NCBI GenBank assembly: GCA_020051175.1
Contig: JAGVJJ010000044.1
Span: 1 to 64,000, forward strand
DNA from: Bacteroidia bacterium
GTDB lineage: Bacteria > Bacteroidota > Bacteroidia > 2-12-FULL-35-15
Reading direction: 5' to 3'
Length of the DNA stretch: 64,000 bases
Each line of letters begins with the position of its first letter. Within the stretch, counting starts at the first letter, position 1. The translations under genes and the position numbers were made by a program. Of this stretch, positions 62,145 through 64,000 are shown one piece after another. Below the pieces are notes generated by a model. It was not told the origin of the DNA and did no database searches. It was given only the letters and a program-made list of their open reading frames with translations.

Positions 62145-63287
62145 ATGGAAAAAGTAGCCAAGAAAATCCAGATGGTTGACTTAAAAGGTCAGTATGAAAA
62201 AATAAAGCCCCAGGTAGATGCTGCCATACAAAGTGTGATTGATAATACGGCTTTTATCAACGGTCCGGAAGTGAAGGCCTTCCAGGCAGAACTTGAAAGA
62301 TATTTGTCCGTGAAACATGTTATTCCATGTGCCAATGGCACGGATGCATTGCAGATCGCAATGATGGCTTTGGATTTGAAACCGGGAGATGAAGTAATTA
62401 CTGCTGATTTTACCTATGTGGCTACAGCTGAAGTGATTGGTTTATTGGGCCTTAAGCCGGTGCTTGTAGATGTAATTCCTGATACATTTGATATTGATAT
62501 AACAGCTATTGAAAAAGCAATCACTCCCAAAACAAAAGCGATTGTTCCCGTTCACCTTTTCGGACAGTGTGCCAATATGGAGGCTTTAATGGCTCTGGCT
62601 AAAAAGTACAATCTGTATGTGATTGAAGATACAGCACAGGCAATTGGAGCAGATTATTTTTTCAAAGATGGATCCAAGAAAAAGGCTGGAACAATTGGTA
62701 CTATTGGATGTACATCTTTTTTTCCTTCGAAAAATTTAGGTTGTTATGGTGATGGTGGTGCAATGTTTACAAATGACGATGCACTTGCAGCTAAAATACG
62801 AATGATTTCCAATCACGGTCAGTCAGTACAGTACGTACACGACTCAATAGGTGTGAATTCCCGTCTGGACAGCATTCAGGCAGCTATTCTAAGAGTAAAA
62901 TTGCGCGATCTTGACAACTACGCGTCAGCCCGTAATAAAGCTGCGAATTACTATGATAAAGCTTTCGCAAATCATCCTAAAGTTAAAGCGCCTGCAAGAG
63001 CGAGCTACTCCAACCATGTATTTCATCAGTATACGCTTCAGCTGAATGGTGTTGATCGGACTGCTTTAAAAGAGTTTTTGGCGAGCCGTGATATTCCGGC
63101 AATGATCTATTATCCAATTCCTCTACACATGCAGAAGGCGTACCTAGATCCCCGCTATAAAGCAGGAGATTTCCCGATTACGGAAAAGCTTTGTGCTTCC
63201 GTGATGTCTTTGCCAATGCATACAGAGCTTGATGAAGAAACACTAAAGTACATTACTGACTCAGTATTGGAATTTTTAAATAAATGA
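62145..63287 (+). CDS. DegT/DnrJ/EryC1-family sugar aminotransferase
   Basis: 380 residues, PLP-dependent fold-type I enzyme. The PLP lysine is K196 in SFFPSKNLGCYGDGGAMF, D161 (VIEDTAQAIGA) contacts the cofactor, and N64-G-T-D with CANGTDALQIA forms the phosphate pocket. It aminates a keto-sugar nucleotide; the look is closest to enzymes acting on UDP-3-keto-GlcNAcA (WbpE-like), which fits the UDP-glucose dehydrogenase gene that follows. Sugar specificity is inferred. ATG at 62145 is clear. Confidence 0.9.
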   Translation: MEKVAKKIQMVDLKGQYEKIKPQVDAAIQSVIDNTAFINGPEVKAFQAELERYLSVKHVIPCANGTDALQIAMMALDLKPGDEVITADFTYVATAEVIGLLGLKPVLVDVIPDTFDIDITAIEKAITPKTKAIVPVHLFGQCANMEALMALAKKYNLYVIEDTAQAIGADYFFKDGSKKKAGTIGTIGCTSFFPSKNLGCYGDGGAMFTNDDALAAKIRMISNHGQSVQYVHDSIGVNSRLDSIQAAILRVKLRDLDNYASARNKAANYYDKAFANHPKVKAPARASYSNHVFHQYTLQLNGVDRTALKEFLASRDIPAMIYYPIPLHMQKAYLDPRYKAGDFPITEKLCASVMSLPMHTELDEETLKYITDSVLEFLNK

Positions 63288-63341
63288 TACTGTAAGGATG
63301 GAATACTGGAATTATGGTATAATTGTTTAATCGTACCTTGA

Positions 63342-63506
63342 ATGTTGGATTTACAACATTATAAGGTTGAAAATAAACTTATAAAACTAATTGAATCTAT
63401 TCAAAGGAAAAAGAAATCGAATGACTGGGAGGATGAGTTTACTATTGAAGCCAATAGGTTATATAACTCATTAACCCACTATTCCAAAATTCCATTAAGT
63501 GTATGA
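63342..63506 (+). CDS. Small protein, 54 residues, overlapping the next start
   Basis: Starts MLDLQHYKVENKLIKLIESI and ends YNSLTHYSKIPLSV; charged, probably helical, no signal or membrane helix. Its stop (63504-63506) overlaps the ATG of the UDP-glucose dehydrogenase gene as ATGA, a classic coupling arrangement, which is the strongest argument that it is translated. No family was recognised. Confidence 0.5.
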   Translation: MLDLQHYKVENKLIKLIESIQRKKKSNDWEDEFTIEANRLYNSLTHYSKIPLSV

Positions 63507-64000
63507 ATATAGCAGTAGTAGGTACAGGGTATGTTGGTCTGGTAACGGGAACATGTCTTGCTGAAACAGGGAACAATGTGGTATGTGTTGATATTAATGC
63601 AGAAAAGATCCAAAAGCTGCAATCTGGCATTGTGCCTATATATGAGCCGCACCTGGATACATTGTTTGAGCGGAATATTAAACAAGGGCGTTTAACATTT
63701 ACAACTAACCTTGCCGAAGCTGTAGGGCAGGTAAAAATTATATTTCTTGCTCTGCCAACCCCTCCGGGTGAAGATGGTTCGGCAGACTTAAGCTATATAC
63801 TGGGCGTGGCTAAAGAGCTGGGCAAACTGATAACAGATTATAAGGTTGTTGTTGACAAAAGTACCGTGCCAGTGGGGACTGCTGAAAAAGTAAGAAAAGC
63901 GATTTCGGAAAATCTTCCTGCTGATAAGGTAAACAGCGAATTATTTGACGTTGTTTCCAATCCCGAATTTCTGAGGGAAGGTTTTGCCGTGGATGATTTT
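63503..64000 (+). CDS. ugd: UDP-glucose 6-dehydrogenase, N-terminal part
   Basis: The first 166 codons are in the window; the rest lies beyond the right edge. The NAD-binding Rossmann motif MNIAVVGTGYVGLVTGTCLAE and acidic VCVDINAEKI are clear. Then come IFLALPTPPGEDGSAD (family loop), VDKSTVPVGTAEKV and the NPEFLREGFAVDDF motif near the edge. It makes UDP-glucuronate from UDP-glucose, a precursor for capsule or LPS sugars and consistent with the aminotransferase upstream. Overlaps the 54-codon gene by four bases. Confidence 0.93.
   Translation, partial: MNIAVVGTGYVGLVTGTCLAETGNNVVCVDINAEKIQKLQSGIVPIYEPHLDTLFERNIKQGRLTFTTNLAEAVGQVKIIFLALPTPPGEDGSADLSYILGVAKELGKLITDYKVVVDKSTVPVGTAEKVRKAISENLPADKVNSELFDVVSNPEFLREGFAVDDF

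Overview
The window looks like a chromosomal segment of a Bacteroidota bacterium, probably of the Chitinophagales/Sphingobacteriales type. The evidence is: two proteins with type IX secretion (T9SS) C-terminal sorting tails (17290-18087 and 48336-49256); the alternative complex III operon actABCDEF followed by coxB and coxA; the rsfS-ftsH-LUD-cdsA order; many Bacteroidota-type outer-membrane and lipoproteins; and putative promoters of the TTG-N18-22-TAnnTTTG type. No species can be named from sequence alone.

Layout. 1-6300: the 5' end of a DUF2723 membrane protein, tRNA-Gln with a clear promoter and terminator, a GH28 glycosidase, an unknown lipoprotein overlapping tail to tail with a membrane-bound pentapeptide-repeat protein, and exonuclease III. 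6300-15300: a DUF3857/transglutaminase/DUF2569 protein, a 49-codon small gene, cdsA, a PorT-like barrel, a LUD protein, ftsH, rsfS, and divergent birA. 15500-24300: an ABC-F ATPase, a secreted thioredoxin-like protein, an EVE protein, rnhB, purN, acpP-fabF-rnc, and a CDF transporter whose start region is duplicated in tandem.

24375-31304 is the most unusual part. It is a tight eight-gene operon: SpeD-like pyruvoyl decarboxylase, two zinc-ribbon DUF4178 proteins, a 62-residue membrane peptide, DUF350, a membrane-embedded spermidine-synthase-like enzyme, a Tat-exported lipoprotein FAD amine-oxidase-like enzyme, and a multipass membrane protein with conserved-looking histidines. The SpeD has Ser in place of the catalytic Cys83 of the bacterial family. 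Together they suggest an envelope-associated polyamine-type modification system whose product is unknown.

32213-44006 encodes the respiratory chain: actA (six CxxCH haem sites), actB, actC, actD, actE, actF, coxB and coxA, followed by a strong terminator. Two related palindromic inverted-repeat elements sit in its intergenic gaps, each covering the upstream stop codon. 44096-49256 is a second compact operon of exported proteins: two lipoproteins, a Tat-secreted DUF1501 protein, a lipoprotein with a CX4CH haem-like motif, another lipoprotein and a T9SS cargo. A convergent histidine kinase/response regulator pair follows.

51812-57934 holds an aldehyde dehydrogenase and then a type III polyketide cluster (UbiA prenyltransferase, type III PKS, methyltransferase, FAD oxidoreductase) with overlapping genes, predicted to make a prenylated or methylated phenolic lipid or quinone; endonuclease V follows. 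57971-64000 carries an outer-membrane-like lipoprotein, trpS, waaA, a conserved barrel-like protein, a DegT-type sugar aminotransferase, a 54-codon gene overlapping the next start, and the 5' part of a UDP-glucose 6-dehydrogenase gene, which points to nucleotide-sugar and surface polysaccharide synthesis continuing past the right edge.
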